A stretch of DNA of 64,000 bases from NCBI RefSeq assembly GCF_043290135.1, contig NW_027464603.1:1054001-1118000 (forward strand), in the 5' to 3' direction. The translations under genes were made by a program, and so were the position numbers. Of this stretch, positions 12,285 through 27,200 are shown piece after piece. Positions within the stretch are counted from its first letter, which is position 1. The number at the start of each line of letters is the position of its first letter. The notes below the pieces were generated by a model that made no database searches, was not told the DNA's origin, and saw only the letters and a program-made list of their open reading frames with translations. The DNA comes from Rhipicephalus microplus. Lineage: Eukaryota; Arthropoda; Arachnida; Ixodida; Ixodidae.

Positions 12285-15200
12285 GAAACTCCAAAACTAG
12301 AAACTCAACAACTAGAAACTATGCAACTAGAAACTCCACAACTAGAAACTCCACAGCTAGAACGTCCGCAACTAGAAACTCTGCAACCAAAGGCTGCACA
12401 ACTAGAAACTCCACAGCTAGAAACTCCAAAACTAGAAACTCCACAACTAGAAACTCCACAACTAGAGACTCCACAACTAGAGACTCCACAACTAGAAACT
12501 CTACAGCTAGAAACTCCGCAACTAGAAACTCCACAACTAGAAACTCCACAACTAGAGACTCCGCAACTATAAGCTCCACAACTTGAAACTCTGCAACTCG
12601 AAACTCTGCAACTAGAAAATTCCCAACTAGAAACTACACAACTACAATCTCCGCAACTACAAAATCCACAACTAGAAACTCCACAACTAGAAACTCCACA
12701 ACTAGACACTACGCAACTAGTAACTCCACAACTAGAGACTCCACAACTAGAAACTCTTGAACTAGAGACTCCACAACTAGAAAACTCTGCAACTAGAAAC
12801 TCCACGACTAGACACTACACAACTTGAGACTCTGCAACTAGAAGCTCCACAACTTGAAACTCTGCAACTCGAAACTCTGCAACTAGAAAATCCACAACTA
12901 TAAACTTAAGTAGAAAATCCGCAACTAGAAACAACACATTTAGAAACTCCGCAACTAGAAACTCTGCAACTAGAAACTCCGAAACTAGAAACTCCACAAC
13001 TACGAACCTCACAACTAGAAACTCGACAACTAGAAACTCCACAACTTGGGACTTCGCAACTAGAAACTCCACAACTAGAAACTCCACATCTAGAGACTCC
13101 ACAACTAGAAACTCCACAACTAGAAACTCCCCAAATACGAACCTCACAACTAGAAACTCCCCAACTAGAAACTCCGCAACTAGAAACTCCACAGCTAGAA
13201 ACTCCACAACTTGAGTTTTCGCGACTTGAAACTCGGTAACTAGAAACTCCACAACTAGATACTCCACAACTAGAGACTGCACAACTAGAGACTCCGCAAC
13301 TAGAAACTCCACAGCTAGAAACTCCGCAACTAGAAATTCCACAACTAGAGACTCCGCAACTCTAAACTCCACAACTTGAAACTCTGCAACTAGAAAATCC
13401 CCAACTAGAAACTACACAACTAGAATCTCCGCAACTCGAAACTCCGCAACTAAAAAATCCACAACTGGGAACTCCGCAACTAGAAAATCTACAACTAGAA
13501 ACTCGAAAACTAAAAACTCCAAATAGAAACTCCACAACTAGAAACTCCAAAACTTTAAACACCACCACTAGATACTCCACAACTAAAAATTCCACAACTA
13601 GAAACTCCAAATTTAGAAACTCCGCAACTAGAAACTCCACAACTTGAAACTCCACAACTAGAGACTCCATAACTAGGAACTCCACAACTAGAAACTCCAC
13701 AACTACAGACTCCACAACTACAAACTTCACAACTAGAAACTCCACAACCAGAAACTCCGCAACTAAAAACTCCACAACTAGACATTCCACAACCAGAGAC
13801 TCAACAACTAGAGACTCAACAACTACAAACTCCACAACTACAAACTCCACAACTAGAAACTCCACAACTAGAAACTCCACAACTAGAAACTCCAAAAGTA
13901 GAAACTCAACAACTAGAAACTATGCAACTAGAAACTCCACAACTAGAAACTCCACAGCTAGAACGTCCGCAACTAGAAACTCTGCAACCAAAAGCTGCAC
14001 AACTAGAAACTCCACAGCTAGAAACTCCAAAACTAGAAACTCCACAACTAGAAACTCCACAACTAGAGACTCCACAACTAGAGACTCCGCAACTAGAAAC
14101 TCTACAGCTAGAAACTCCGCAACTAGAAACTCCGCAACTAGAAACTCCACAACTAGAGACTCCGCAACTATAAACTCCACAACTTGAAACTCTGCAACTC
14201 GAAACTCTGCAACTAGAAAATTCCCAACTAGAAACTACACAACTACAATCTCCGCAACTACAAAATCCACAACTAGAAACTCCACAACTAGAAACTCCAC
14301 AACTAGACACTCGGCAACTAGTAATTCCACAACTAGAGACTCCACAACTAGAAACTCTTGAACTAGAGACTCCACAACTAGAAAACTCTGCAACTAGAAA
14401 CTCCACGACTAGACACTACACAACTTGAGACTCTGCAACTATAAGCTCCACAACTTGAAACTCTGCAACTCGAAACTCTGCAACTAGAAAATCCACAACT
14501 ATAAACTTAAGTAGAAACTCCCCAAGTAGAAACAACACAACTAGAAACTCCGCAACTAGAAACTCCGCAAATAGAAACTCCACAACTAGACACTTCGCAA
14601 CTAGAAACTCCACAACTCGAAACTGCACAACTAGAAACTCCATAACTAGAAACTCCGCAGCTTGAAACTCCACAACTAGAGACTCCATAACTAGGAACTC
14701 CGCAACTAGAAACTTCACAACTACAGACTCCACAACTACAAACTTCACAACTAGAAACTCCACAACCAGAAACTCCGCAACTAGAAACTCCACAACTAGA
14801 AGTTCAACAACCAGAGACTCAACAACTAGAGACTCCACAACTAAAAGCTCCACAACCAAAAACTCCACAACTGAGAACTCCACAACTAGAAACTCCACAA
14901 CTAGAAACTTCACAGCTAGAAACTCCGCAACTTGAAACACCACAACTAGATACTCCGCAACTACAAATTCCACAACTAGAAACTCCACAACTAGAAACTC
15001 CACAACTAGAAACTCCGCAACTAGAAACCTAGCAACTAGAAACTCCACAACTAGAAACTCCACGCCTATAAATTCCACAACTTGAAACTTCACAACTAGA
15101 AACGCATTAACTAGAAACTCCACAACCAGAGAATTAACAACTAGAGACTCCACAACTAAAAATTCCACAACTAGAAACTCCACAACTAGAAACTCCACAA

Positions 15201-17929
15201 CTAGAAACTCCACAACCGAAACTCCGCAACTAGAAACTCCACAACTAGAAATTCCACAACCAGAGACTCAACAACTAGAGACTCCACAACTAAAAACTCC
15301 ACAACTAGAAACTCCACAACTAGAAACTCCACAACTAGAAACTCCGCAACTAGAAACCCAGCAACTAGAAACTCGACAACTAGAATCTCAACACCTATTA
15401 ATTCCACAACTTCAAACTCCACAACTTGAAACTCCACAACTAGAAACTCAAGAACTAGAAACTCCACACCTAGAAACTCCGCAACTAGAAACTCCACAAC
15501 TAGAAACTCTACAACTAGAAACTATGCAACTAGAAACTCCGCATCTAGAAACTCCGCAGCTAGATTGTCCGCAACTAGAAACTCTGCAACTAGAAACTCC
15601 GCAATTAGAAACTCCACAGCTAGAAACTCCACAACTACAAACTCCACAGCTAGAAACTCCACAACTAGAGACTCCACAACTAGAGACTGCACAACTAGAG
15701 ACTCCACAACTTGAAACTCTGCAACTAGAAAATCCCCAACTAGAAACTACACAACTAGAATCTCCGCAACTCAAAACTCCGCAACTACAAAATCCACAAC
15801 TGGGAACTCCACAACTAGAAAATATTCAAGTAAAAACTCGAAAACTAAAAACTCCAACTAGAAACTCCACAACTAGAAACTCCAAAACTTTAAACACCAC
15901 AACTAGATACTCCACAACTAAAAATTCAACAACTAGAAACTCCAAATTTAGAAACTCCGCAACTAGAAACTCCACAACTTGAAACTCCACAACTAGAGAC
16001 TCCATAACTAGGAACTCCACAACTAGAAACTCCACAACTACAGACTCCACAACTACAAACTTCACAACTAGAAACTCCACAACCAGAAACTCCGCAACTA
16101 AAAACTCCACAACTAGACATTCCACAACCAGAGACTCAACAACTAGAGACTCAACAACTAAAAACTCCACAACTAGAAACTCCACAACTAGAAACTCCAC
16201 AACTAGAAACTCCAAAAGTAGAAACTCAACAACTAGAAACTATGCAACTAGAAACTCCACAACTAGAAACTCCACAGCTAGAACGTCCGCAACTAGAAAC
16301 TCTGCAACCAAAAGCTGCACAACTAGAAACTCCACAGCTAGAAACTCCAAAACTAGAAACTCTACAACTAGAAACTCCACAACTAGAGACTGCACAACTA
16401 GAGACTCCGCAACTAGAAACTCTACAGCTAGAAACTCCGCAACTAGAAACTCCGCAACTAGAAACTCCACAACTAGAGACTCCGCAACTATAAACTCCAC
16501 AACTTGAAACTCTGCAACTCGAAACTCTGCAACTAGAAAATTCCCAACTAGAAACTACACAACTACAATCTCCGCAACTACAAAATCCACAACTAGAAAC
16601 TCCACAACTAGAAACTCCACAACTAGACACTCGGCAACTAGTAATTCCACAACTAGAGACTCCACAACTAGAAACTCTTGAACTAGAGACTCCACAACTA
16701 GAAAACTCTGCAACTAGAAACTCCACGACTAGACACTACACAACTTGAGACTCTGAAACTAGAAGCTCCACAACTTGAAACTCTGCAACTCGAAACTCTG
16801 CAACTAGAAAATCCACAACTATAAACTTAAGTAGAAACTCCCCAAGTAGAAACAACACAACTAGAAACTCCGCAACTAGAAACTCCGCAAATAGAAACTC
16901 CACAACTAGACACTTCGCAACTAGAAACTCCACAACTCGAAACTGCACAACTAGAAACTCCATAACTAGAAACTCCGCAGCTTGAAACTCCACAACTAGA
17001 GACTCCATAACTAGGAACTCCGCAACTAGAAACTTCACAACTACAGACTCCACAACTACAAACTTCACAACTAGAAACTCCACAACCAGAAATTCCGCAA
17101 CTAGAAACTCCACAACTAGAAGTTCAACAACCAGAGACTCAACAACTAGAGACTCCACAACTAAAAGCTCCACAACCAAAAACTCCACAACTGGGAACTC
17201 CACAACTAGAAACTCCACAACTAGAAACTTCACAGCTAGAAACTCCGCAACTTGAAACACCACAACTAGATACTCCGCAACTACAAATTCCACAACTAGA
17301 AACTCCACAACTAGAAACTCCACAACTAGAAACTCCGCAACTAGAAACCTAGCAACTAGAAACTCCACAGCTAGAAACTCCACGCCTATAAATTCCACAA
17401 CTTGAAACTTCACAACTAGAAACGCATTAACTAGAAACTCCACAACCAGAGAATTAACAACTAGAGACTCCACAACTAAAAATTCCACAACTAGAAACTC
17501 CACAACTAGAAACTCCACAACTAGAAACTCCACAACCAGAAACTCCGCAACTAGAAACTCCACAACTAGAAATTCCACAACCAGAGACTCAACAACTAGA
17601 GACTCCACAACTAAAAACTCCACAACTAGAAACTCCACAACTAGAAACTCCACAACTAGAAACTCCGCAACTAGAAACCCAGCAACTAGAAACTCGACAA
17701 CTAGAATCTCAACACCTATTAATTCCACAACTTGAAACTCCACAACTTGAAACTCCACAACTAGAAACTCAACAACTAGAAACTCCACACCTAGAAACTC
17801 CGCAACTAGAAACTCCACAACTAGAAACTCTACAACTAGAAACTATGCAACTAGAAACTCCGCAGCTAGATTGTCCGCAACTAGAAACTCTGCAACTAGA
17901 AACTCCGCAATTAGAAACTCCACAGCTAG
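12285..17929. repeat. Array A, composite 5.6-kb block copy 1
   Basis: The block repeats at 17930-23544 with shifts of 5,644 (to about 13.88 kb), 5,629 (to about 17.5 kb) and 5,614 bp at the end, so each step is one lost monomer. It is built from one A-I unit (CTTAAG 12905-12910, TTTTCGCG 13216-13223) and two A-II units (CTTAAG 14506-14511 and 16826-16831). A one-base-deleted monomer, CAACCGAAACTCC, sits at 15213. Confidence 0.85.
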
Positions 17930-20900
17930 AAACTCCAAAACTAGAAACTCAACAACTAGAAACTATGCAACTAGAAACTCCACAACTAGAAACTCCACAG
18001 CTAGAACGTCCGCAACTAGAAACTCTGCAACCAAAGGCTGCACAACTAGAAACTCCACAGCTAGAAACTCCAAAACTAGAAACTCCACAACTAGAAACTC
18101 CACAACTAGAGACTCCACAACTAGAGACTCCACAACTAGAAACTCTACAGCTAGAAACTCCGCAACTAGAAACTCCACAACTAGAAACTCCACAACTAGA
18201 GACTCCGCAACTATAAGCTCCACAACTTGAAACTCTGCAACTCGAAACTCTGCAACTAGAAAATTCCCAACTAGAAACTACACAACTACAATCTCCGCAA
18301 CTACAAAATCCACAACTAGAAACTCCACAACTAGAAACTCCACAACTAGACACTCCGCAACTAGTAACTCCACAACTAGAGACTCCACAACTAGAAACTC
18401 TTGAACTAGAGACTCCACAACTAGAAAACTCTGCAACTAGAAACTCCACGACTAGACACTACACAACTTGAGACTCTGCAACTAGAAGCTCCACAACTTG
18501 AAACTCTGCAACTCGAAACTCTGCAACTAGAAAATCCACAACTATAAACTTAAGTAGAAAATCCGCAACTAGAAACAACACATTTAGAAACTCCGCAACT
18601 AGAAACTCTGCAACTAGAAACTCCGAAACTAGAAACTCCACAACTACGAACCTCACAACTAGAAACTCGACAACTAGAAACTCCACAACTTGGGACTTCG
18701 CAACTAGAAACTCCACAACTAGAAACTCCACATCTAGAGACTCCACAACTAGAAACTCCACAACTAGAAACTCCACAAATACGAACCTCACAACTAGAAA
18801 CTCCCCAACTAGAAACTCCGCAACTAGAAACTCCACAGCTAGAAACTCCACAACTTGAGTTTTCGCGACTTGAAACTCGGTAACTAGAAACTCCACAACT
18901 AGATACTCCACAACTAGAGACTGCACAACTAGAGACTCCGCAACTAGAAACTCCACAGCTAGAAACTCCGCAACTAGAAATTCCACAACTAGAGACTCCG
19001 CAACTCTAAACTCCACAACTTGAAACTCTGCAACTAGAAAATCCCCAACTAGAAACTACACAACTAGAATCTCCGCAACTCGAAACTCCGCAACTAAAAA
19101 ATCCACAACTGGGAACTCCGCAACTAGAAAATCTACAACTAGAAATTCGAAAACTAAAAACTCCAAATAGAAACTCCACAACTAGAAACTCCAAAACTTT
19201 AAACACCACCACTAGATACTCCACAACTAAAAATTCCACAACTAGAAACTCCAAATTTAGAAACTCCGCAACTAGAAACTCCACAACTTGAAACTCCACA
19301 ACTAGAGACTCCATAACTAGGAACTCCACAACTAGAAACTCCACAACTACAGACTCCACAACTACAAACTTCACAACTAGAAACTCCACAACCAGAAACT
19401 CCGCAACTAAAAACTCCACAACTAGACATTCCACAACCAGAGACTCAACAACTAGAGACTCAACAACTACAAACTCCACAACTAGAAACTCCACAACTAG
19501 AAACTCCACAACTAGAAACTCCAAAAGTAGAAACTCAACAACTAGAAACTATGCAACTAGAAACTCCACAACTAGAAACTCCACAGCTAGAACGTCCGCA
19601 ACTAGAAACTCTGCAACCAAAAGCTGCACAACTAGAAACTCCACAGCTAGAAACTCCAAAACTAGAAACTCCACAACTAGAAACTCCACAACTAGAGACT
19701 CCACAACTAGAGACTCCGCAACTAGAAACTCTACAGCTAGAAACTCCGCAACTAGAAACTCCGCAACTAGAAACTCCACAACTAGAGACTCCGCAACTAT
19801 AAACTCCACAACTTGAAACTCTGCAACTCGAAACTCTGCAACTAGAAAATTCCCAACTAGAAACTACACAACTACAATCTCCGCAACTACAAAATCCACA
19901 ACTAGAAACTCCACAACTAGAAACTCCACAACTAGACACTCGGCAACTAGTAATTCCACAACTAGAGACTCCACAACTAGAAACTCTTGAACTAGAGACT
20001 CCACAACTAGAAAACTCTGCAACTAGAAACTCCACGACTAGACACTACACAACTTGAGACTCTGCAACTATAAGCTCCACAACTTGAAACTCTGATACTC
20101 GAAACTCTGCAACTAGAAAATCCACAACTATAAACTTAAGTAGAAACTCCCCAAGTAGAAACAACACAACTAGAAACTCCGCAACTAGAAACTCCGCAAA
20201 TAGAAACTCCACAACTAGACACTTCGCAACTAGAAACTCCACAACTCGAAACTGCACAACTAGAAACTCCATAACTAGAAACTCCGCAGCTTGAAACTCC
20301 ACAACTAGAGACTCCATAACTAGGAACTCCGCAACTAGAAACTTCACAACTACAGACTCCACAACTACAAACTTCACAACTAGAAACTCCACAACCAGAA
20401 ACTCCGCAACTAGAAACTCCACAACTAGAAGTTCAACAACCAGAGACTCAACAACTAGAGACTCCACAACTAAAAGCTCCACAACCAAAAACTCCACAAC
20501 TGAGAACTCCACAACTAGAAACTCCACAACTAGAAACTTCACAGCTAGAAACTCCGCAACTTGAAACACCACAACTAGATACTCCGCAACTACAAATTCC
20601 ACAACTAGAAACTCCACAACTAGAAACTCCACAACTAGAAACTCCGCAACTAGAAACCTAGCAACTAGAAACTCCACAACTAGAAACTCCACGCCTATAA
20701 ATTCCACAACTTGAAACTTCACAACTAGAAACGCATTAACTAGAAACTCCACAACCAGAGAATTAACAACTAGAGACTCCACAACTAAAAATTCCACAAC
20801 TAGAAACTCCACAACTAGAAACTCCACAACTAGAAACTCCACAACCGAAACTCCGCAACTAGAAACTCCACAACTAGAAATTCCACAACCAGAGACTCAA

Positions 20901-23544
20901 CAACTAGAGACTCCACAACTAAAAACTCCACAACTAGAAACTCCACAACTAGAAACTCCACAACTAGAAACTCCGCAACTAGAAACCCAGCAACTAGAAA
21001 CTCGACAACTAGAATCTCAACACCTATTAATTCCACAACTTCAAACTCCACAACTTGAAACTCCACAACTAGAAACTCAAGAACTAGAAACTCCACACCT
21101 AGAAACTCCGCAACTAGAAACTCCACAACTAGAAACTCTACAACTAGAAACTATGCAACTAGAAACTCCGCATCTAGAAACTCCGCAGCTAGATTGTCCG
21201 CAACTAGAAACTCTGCAACTAGAAACTCCGCAATTAGAAACTCCACAGCTAGAAACTCCACAACTACAAACTCCACAGCTAGAAACTCCACAACTAGAGA
21301 CTCCACAACTAGAGACTGCACAACTAGAGACTCCACAACTTGAAACTCTGCAACTAGAAAATCCCCAACTAGAAACTACACAACTAGAATCTCCGCAACT
21401 CAAAACTCCGCAACTACAAAATCCACAACTGGGAACTCCACAACTAGAAAATATTCAAGTAAAAACTCGAAAACTAAAAACTCCAACTAGAAACTCCACA
21501 ACTAGAAACTCCAAAACTTTAAACACCACAACTAGATACTCCACAACTAAAAATTCCACAACTAGAAACTCCAAATTTAGAAACTCCGCAACTAGAAACT
21601 CCACAACTTGAAACTCCACAACTAGAGACTCCATAACTAGGAACTCCACAACTAGAAACTCCACAACTACAGACTCCACAACTACAAACTTCACAACTAG
21701 AAACTCCACAACCAGAAACTCCGCAACTAAAAACTCCACAACTAGACATTCCACAACCAGAGACTCAACAACTAGAGACTCAACAACTAAAAACTCCACA
21801 ACTAGAAACTCCACAACTAGAAACTCCACAACTAGAAACTCCAAAAGTAGAAACTCAACAACTAGAAACTATGCAACTAGAAACTCCACAACTAGAAACT
21901 CCACAGCTAGAACGTCCGCAACTAGAAACTCTGCAACCAAGAGCTGCACAACTAGAAACTCCACAGCTAGAAACTCCAAAACTAGAAACTCTACAACTAG
22001 AAACTCCACAACTAGAGACTGCACAACTAGAGACTCCGCAACTAGAAACTCTACAGCTAGAAACTCCGCAACTAGAAACTCCGCAACTAGAAACTCCACA
22101 ACTAGAGACTCCGCAACTATAAACTCCACAACTTGAAACTCTGCAACTCGAAACTCTGCAACTAGAAAATTCCCAACTAGAAACTACACAACTACAATCT
22201 CCGCAACTACAAAATCCACAACTAGAAACTCCACAACTAGAAACTCCACAACTAGACACTCGGCAACTAGTAATTCCACAACTAGAGACTCCACAACTAG
22301 AAACTCTTGAACTAGAGACTCCACAACTAGAAAACTCTGCAACTAGAAACTCCACGACTAGACACTACACAACTTGAGACTCTGAAACTAGAAGCTCCAC
22401 AACTTGAAACTCTGCAACTCGAAACTCTGCAACTAGAAAATCCACAACTATAAACTTAAGTAGAAACTCCCCAAGTAGAAACAACACAACTAGAAACTCC
22501 GCAACTAGAAACTCCGCAAATAGAAACTCCACAACTAGACACTTCGCAACTAGAAACTCCACAACTCGAAACTGCACAACTAGAAACTCCATAACTAGAA
22601 ACTCCGCAGCTTGAAACTCCACAACTAGAGACTCCATAACTAGGAACTCCGCAACTAGAAACTTCACAACTACAGACTCCACAACTACAAACTTCACAAC
22701 TAGAAACTCCACAACCAGAAATTCCGCAACTAGAAACTCCACAACTAGAAGTTCAACAACCAGAGACTCAACAACTAGAGACTCCACAACTAAAAGCTCC
22801 ACAACCAAAAACTCCACAACTGGGAACTCCACAACTAGAAACTCCACAACTAGAAACTTCACAGCTAGAAACTCCGCAACTTGAAACACCACAACTAGAT
22901 ACTCCGCAACTACAAATTCCACAACTAGAAACTCCACAACTAGAAACTCCACAACTAGAAACTCCGCAACTAGAAACCTAGCAACTAGAAACTCCACAGC
23001 TAGAAACTCCACGCCTATAAATTCCACAACTTGAAACTTCACAACTAGAAACGCATTAACTAGAAACTCCACAACCAGAGAATTAACAACTAGAGACTCC
23101 ACAACTAAAAATTCCACAACTAGAAACTCCACAACTAGAAACTCCACAACTAGAAACTCCACAACCAGAAACTCCGCAACTAGAAACTCCACAACTAGAA
23201 ATTCCACAACCAGAGACTCAACAACTAGAGACTCCACAACTAAAAACTCCACAACTAGAAACTCCACAACTAGAAACTCCGCAACTAGAAACCCAGCAAC
23301 TAGAAACTCGACAACTAGAATCTCAACACCTATTAATTCCACAACTTGAAACTCCACAACTTGAAACTCCACAACTAGAAACTCAACAACTAGAAACTCC
23401 ACACCTAGAAACTCCGCAACTAGAAACTCCACAACTAGAAACTCTACAACTAGAAACTATGCAACTAGAAACTCCGCAGCTAGATTGTCCGCAACTAGAA
23501 ACTCTGCAACTAGAAACTCCGCAATTAGAAACTCCACAGCTAGA
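17930..23544. repeat. Array A, composite 5.6-kb block copy 2
   Basis: This is a tandem copy of 12285-17929. Equivalent landmarks are CTTAAG at 18549-18554, 20135-20140 and 22455-22460, TTTTCGCG at 18860-18867 and the deleted monomer at 20842. Private changes include CTGATACTC near 20092 and CCAAGAGCTGC near 21935. Its second half (from 20379) was also the template or partner of the 3.9-kb duplication that follows. Confidence 0.85.
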
Positions 23545-24286
23545 AACTCCACAACTAGAGACTCCACAACTAGAGACTGCACAACTAGAGACTCCACAAC
23601 TTGAAACTCTGCAACTAGAAAATCCCCAACTAGAAACTACACAACTAGAATCTCCGCAACTCAAAACTCCGCAACTACAAAATCCACAACTGGGAACTCC
23701 GCAACTAGAAAATCTACAAGTAGAAACTCGAAAACTAAAAACTCCAACTAGAAACTCCACAACTAGAAACTCCAAAACTTTAAACACCACAACTAGATAC
23801 TCCACAACTAAAAATTCCACAACTAGAAACTCCAAATTTAGAAACTCCACAACTAGAAACTCCACAACTTGAAACTCCACAACTAGAGACTCCATAACTA
23901 GGAACTCCACAACTAGAAACTCCACAACTACAGACTCCACAACTACAAACTTCACAACTAGAAACTCCACAACCAGAAACTCCGCAACTAAAAACTCCAC
24001 AACTAGACATTCCACAACCAGAGACTCAACAACTAGAGACTCAACAACTACAAACTCCACAACAGGAAACTCCACAACTAGAAACTCCACAACTAGAAAC
24101 TCCAAAACTAGAACGTCCGCAACTAGAAACTCTGCAACCAAAGGCTGCACAACTAGAAACTCCACAGCTAGAAACTCCAAAACTAGAAACTCCACAACTA
24201 GAAACTCCACAACTAGAGACTCCACAACTAGAGACTCCGCAACTAGAAACTCTACAGCTAGAAACTCCGCAACTAGAAACTCCACA
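23545..24286. repeat. Array A, segment shared with 7.42-8.17 kb
   Basis: The unit order matches the end of A-II copy 2 and its junction to A-I (about 7.42-8.17 kb, shift 16,113 at the ACTTTAAACACC monomers), including the CAACAGGAAACTCC unit and CAACCAAAGGCTGC. The same order appears a third time at about 27.48-28.23 kb. It closes the 20379-24286 repeat unit. Confidence 0.7.
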
Positions 24287-27200
24287 ACTAGAAACTCCAC
24301 AACCAGAAACTCCGCAACTAGAAACTCCACAACTAGAAGTTCAACAACCAGAGACTCAACAACTAGAGACTCCACAACTAAAAGCTCCACAACCAAAAAC
24401 TCCACAACTGAGAACTCCACAACTAGAAACTCCACAACTAGAAACTTCACAGCTAGAAACTCCGCAACTTGAAACACCACAACTAGATACTCCGCAACTA
24501 CAAATTCCACAACTAGAAACTCCACAACTAGAAACTCCACAACTAGAAACTCCGCAACTAGAAACCTAGCAACTAGAAACTCCACAACTAGAAACTCCAC
24601 GCCTATAAATTCCACAACTTGAAACTTCACAACTAGAAACGCATTAACTAGAAACTCCACAACCAGAGAATTAACAACTAGAGACTCCACAACTAAAAAT
24701 TCCACAACTAGAAACTCCACAACTAGAAACTCCACAACTAGAAACTCCACAACCGAAACTCCGCAACTAGAAACTCCACAACTAGAAATTCCACAACCAG
24801 AGACTCAACAACTAGAGACTCCACAACTAAAAACTCCACAACTAGAAACTCCACAACTAGAAACTCCACAACTAGAAACTCCGCAACTAGAAACCCAGCA
24901 ACTAGAAACTCGACAACTAGAATCTCAACACCTATTAATTCCACAACTTCAAACTCCACAACTTGAAACTCCACAACTAGAAACTCAAGAACTAGAAACT
25001 CCACACCTAGAAACTCCGCAACTAGAAACTCCACAACTAGAAACTCTACAACTAGAAACTATGCAACTAGAAACTCCGCATCTAGAAACTCCGCAGCTAG
25101 ATTGTCCGCAACTAGAAACTCTGCAACTAGAAACTCCGCAATTAGAAACTCCACAGCTAGAAACTCCACAACTACAAACTCCACAGCTAGAAACTCCACA
25201 ACTAGAGACTCCACAACTAGAGACTGCACAACTAGAGACTCCACAACTTGAAACTCTGCAACTAGAAAATCCCCAACTAGAAACTACACAACTAGAATCT
25301 CCGCAACTCAAAACTCCGCAACTACAAAATCCACAACTGGGAACTCCACAACTAGAAAATATTCAAGTAAAAACTCGAAAACTAAAAACTCCAACTAGAA
25401 ACTCCACAACTAGAAACTCCAAAACTTTGAACACCACAACTAGATACTCCACAACTAAAAATTCCACAACTAGAAACTCCAAATTTAGAAACTCCGCAAC
25501 TAGAAACTCCACAACTTGAAACTCCACAACTAGAGACTCCATAACTAGGAACTCCACAACTAGAAACTCCACAACTACAGACTCCACAACTACAAACTTC
25601 ACAACTAGAAACTCCACAACCAGAAACTCCGCAACTAAAAACTCCACAACTAGACATTCCACAACCAGAGACTCAACAACTAGAGACTCAACAACTAAAA
25701 ACTCCACAACTAGAAACTCCACAACTAGAAACTCCACAACTAGAAACTCCAAAAGTAGAAACTCAACAACTAGAAACTATGCAACTAGAAACTCCACAAC
25801 TAGAAACTCCACAGCTAGAACGTCCGCAACTAGAAACTCTGCAACCAAAAGCTGCACAACTAGAAACTCCACAGCTAGAAACTCCAAAACTAGAAACTCT
25901 ACAACTAGAAACTCCACAACTAGAGACTGCACAACTAGAGACTCCGCAACTAGAAACTCTACAGCTAGAAACTCCGCAACTAGAAACTCCGCAACTAGAA
26001 ACTCCACAACTAGAGACTCCGCAACTATAAACTCCACAACTTGAAACTCTGCAACTCGAAACTCTGCAACTAGAAAATTCCCAACTAGAAACTACACAAC
26101 TACAATCTCCGCAACTACAAAATCCACAACTAGAAACTCCACAACTAGAAACTCCACAACTAGACACTCGGCAACTAGTAATTCCACAACTAGAGACTCC
26201 ACAACTAGAAACTCTTGAACTAGAGACTCCACAACTAGAAAACTCTGCAACTAGAAACTCCACGACTAGACACTACACAACTTGAGACTCTGAAACTAGA
26301 AGCTCCACAACTTGAAACTCTGCAACTCGAAACTCTGCAACTAGAAAATCCACAACTATAAACTTAAGTAGAAACTCCCCAAGTAGAAACAACACAACTA
26401 GAAACTCCGCAACTAGAAACTCCGCAAATAGAAACTCCACAACTAGACACTTCGCAACTAGAAACTCCACAACTCGAAACTGCACAACTAGAAACTCCAT
26501 AACTAGAAACTCCGCAGCTTGAAACTCCACAACTAGAGACTCCATAACTAGGAACTCCGCAACTAGAAACTTCACAACTACAGACTCCACAACTACAAAC
26601 TTCACAACTAGAAACTCCACAACCAGAAATTCCGCAACTAGAAACTCCACAACTAGAAGTTCAACAACCAGAGACTCAACAACTAGAGACTCCACAACTA
26701 AAAGCTCCACAACCAAAAACTCCACAACTGGGAACTCCACAACTAGAAACTCCACAACTAGAAACTTCACAGCTAGAAACTCCGCAACTTGAAACACCAC
26801 AACTAGATACTCCGCAACTACAAATTCCACAACTAGAAACTCCACAACTAGAAACTCCACAACTAGAAACTCCGCAACTAGAAACCTAGCAACTAGAAAC
26901 TCCACAGCTAGAAACTCCACGCCTATAAATTCCACAACTTGAAACTTCACAACTAGAAACGCATTAACTAGAAACTCCACAACCAGAGAATTAACAACTA
27001 GAGACTCCACAACTAAAAATTCCACAACTAGAAACTCCACAACTAGAAACTCCACAACTAGAAACTCCACAACCAGAAACTCCGCAACTAGAAACTCCAC
27101 AACTAGAAATTCCACAACCAGAGACTCAACAACTAGAGACTCCACAACTAAAAACTCCACAACTAGAAACTCCACAACTAGAAACTCCACAACTAGAAAC

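Noticed and set aside
23383..24750. Long minus-strand ORFs of EFLVV repeats (up to 455 codons here; others of 300-360 codons near 4-8, 16.7-17.8, 22.4-23.4 and 26.3-28.3 kb) that look like hydrophobic membrane proteins
   Set aside because: A 15-bp repeat without a stop in a phase gives these automatically. They overlap ORFs in other frames, many switch midway from EFLVV to SSCGV when a 14- or 16-bp monomer occurs, and start and stop fall at arbitrary variant units. No promoter, intron or domain supports them.
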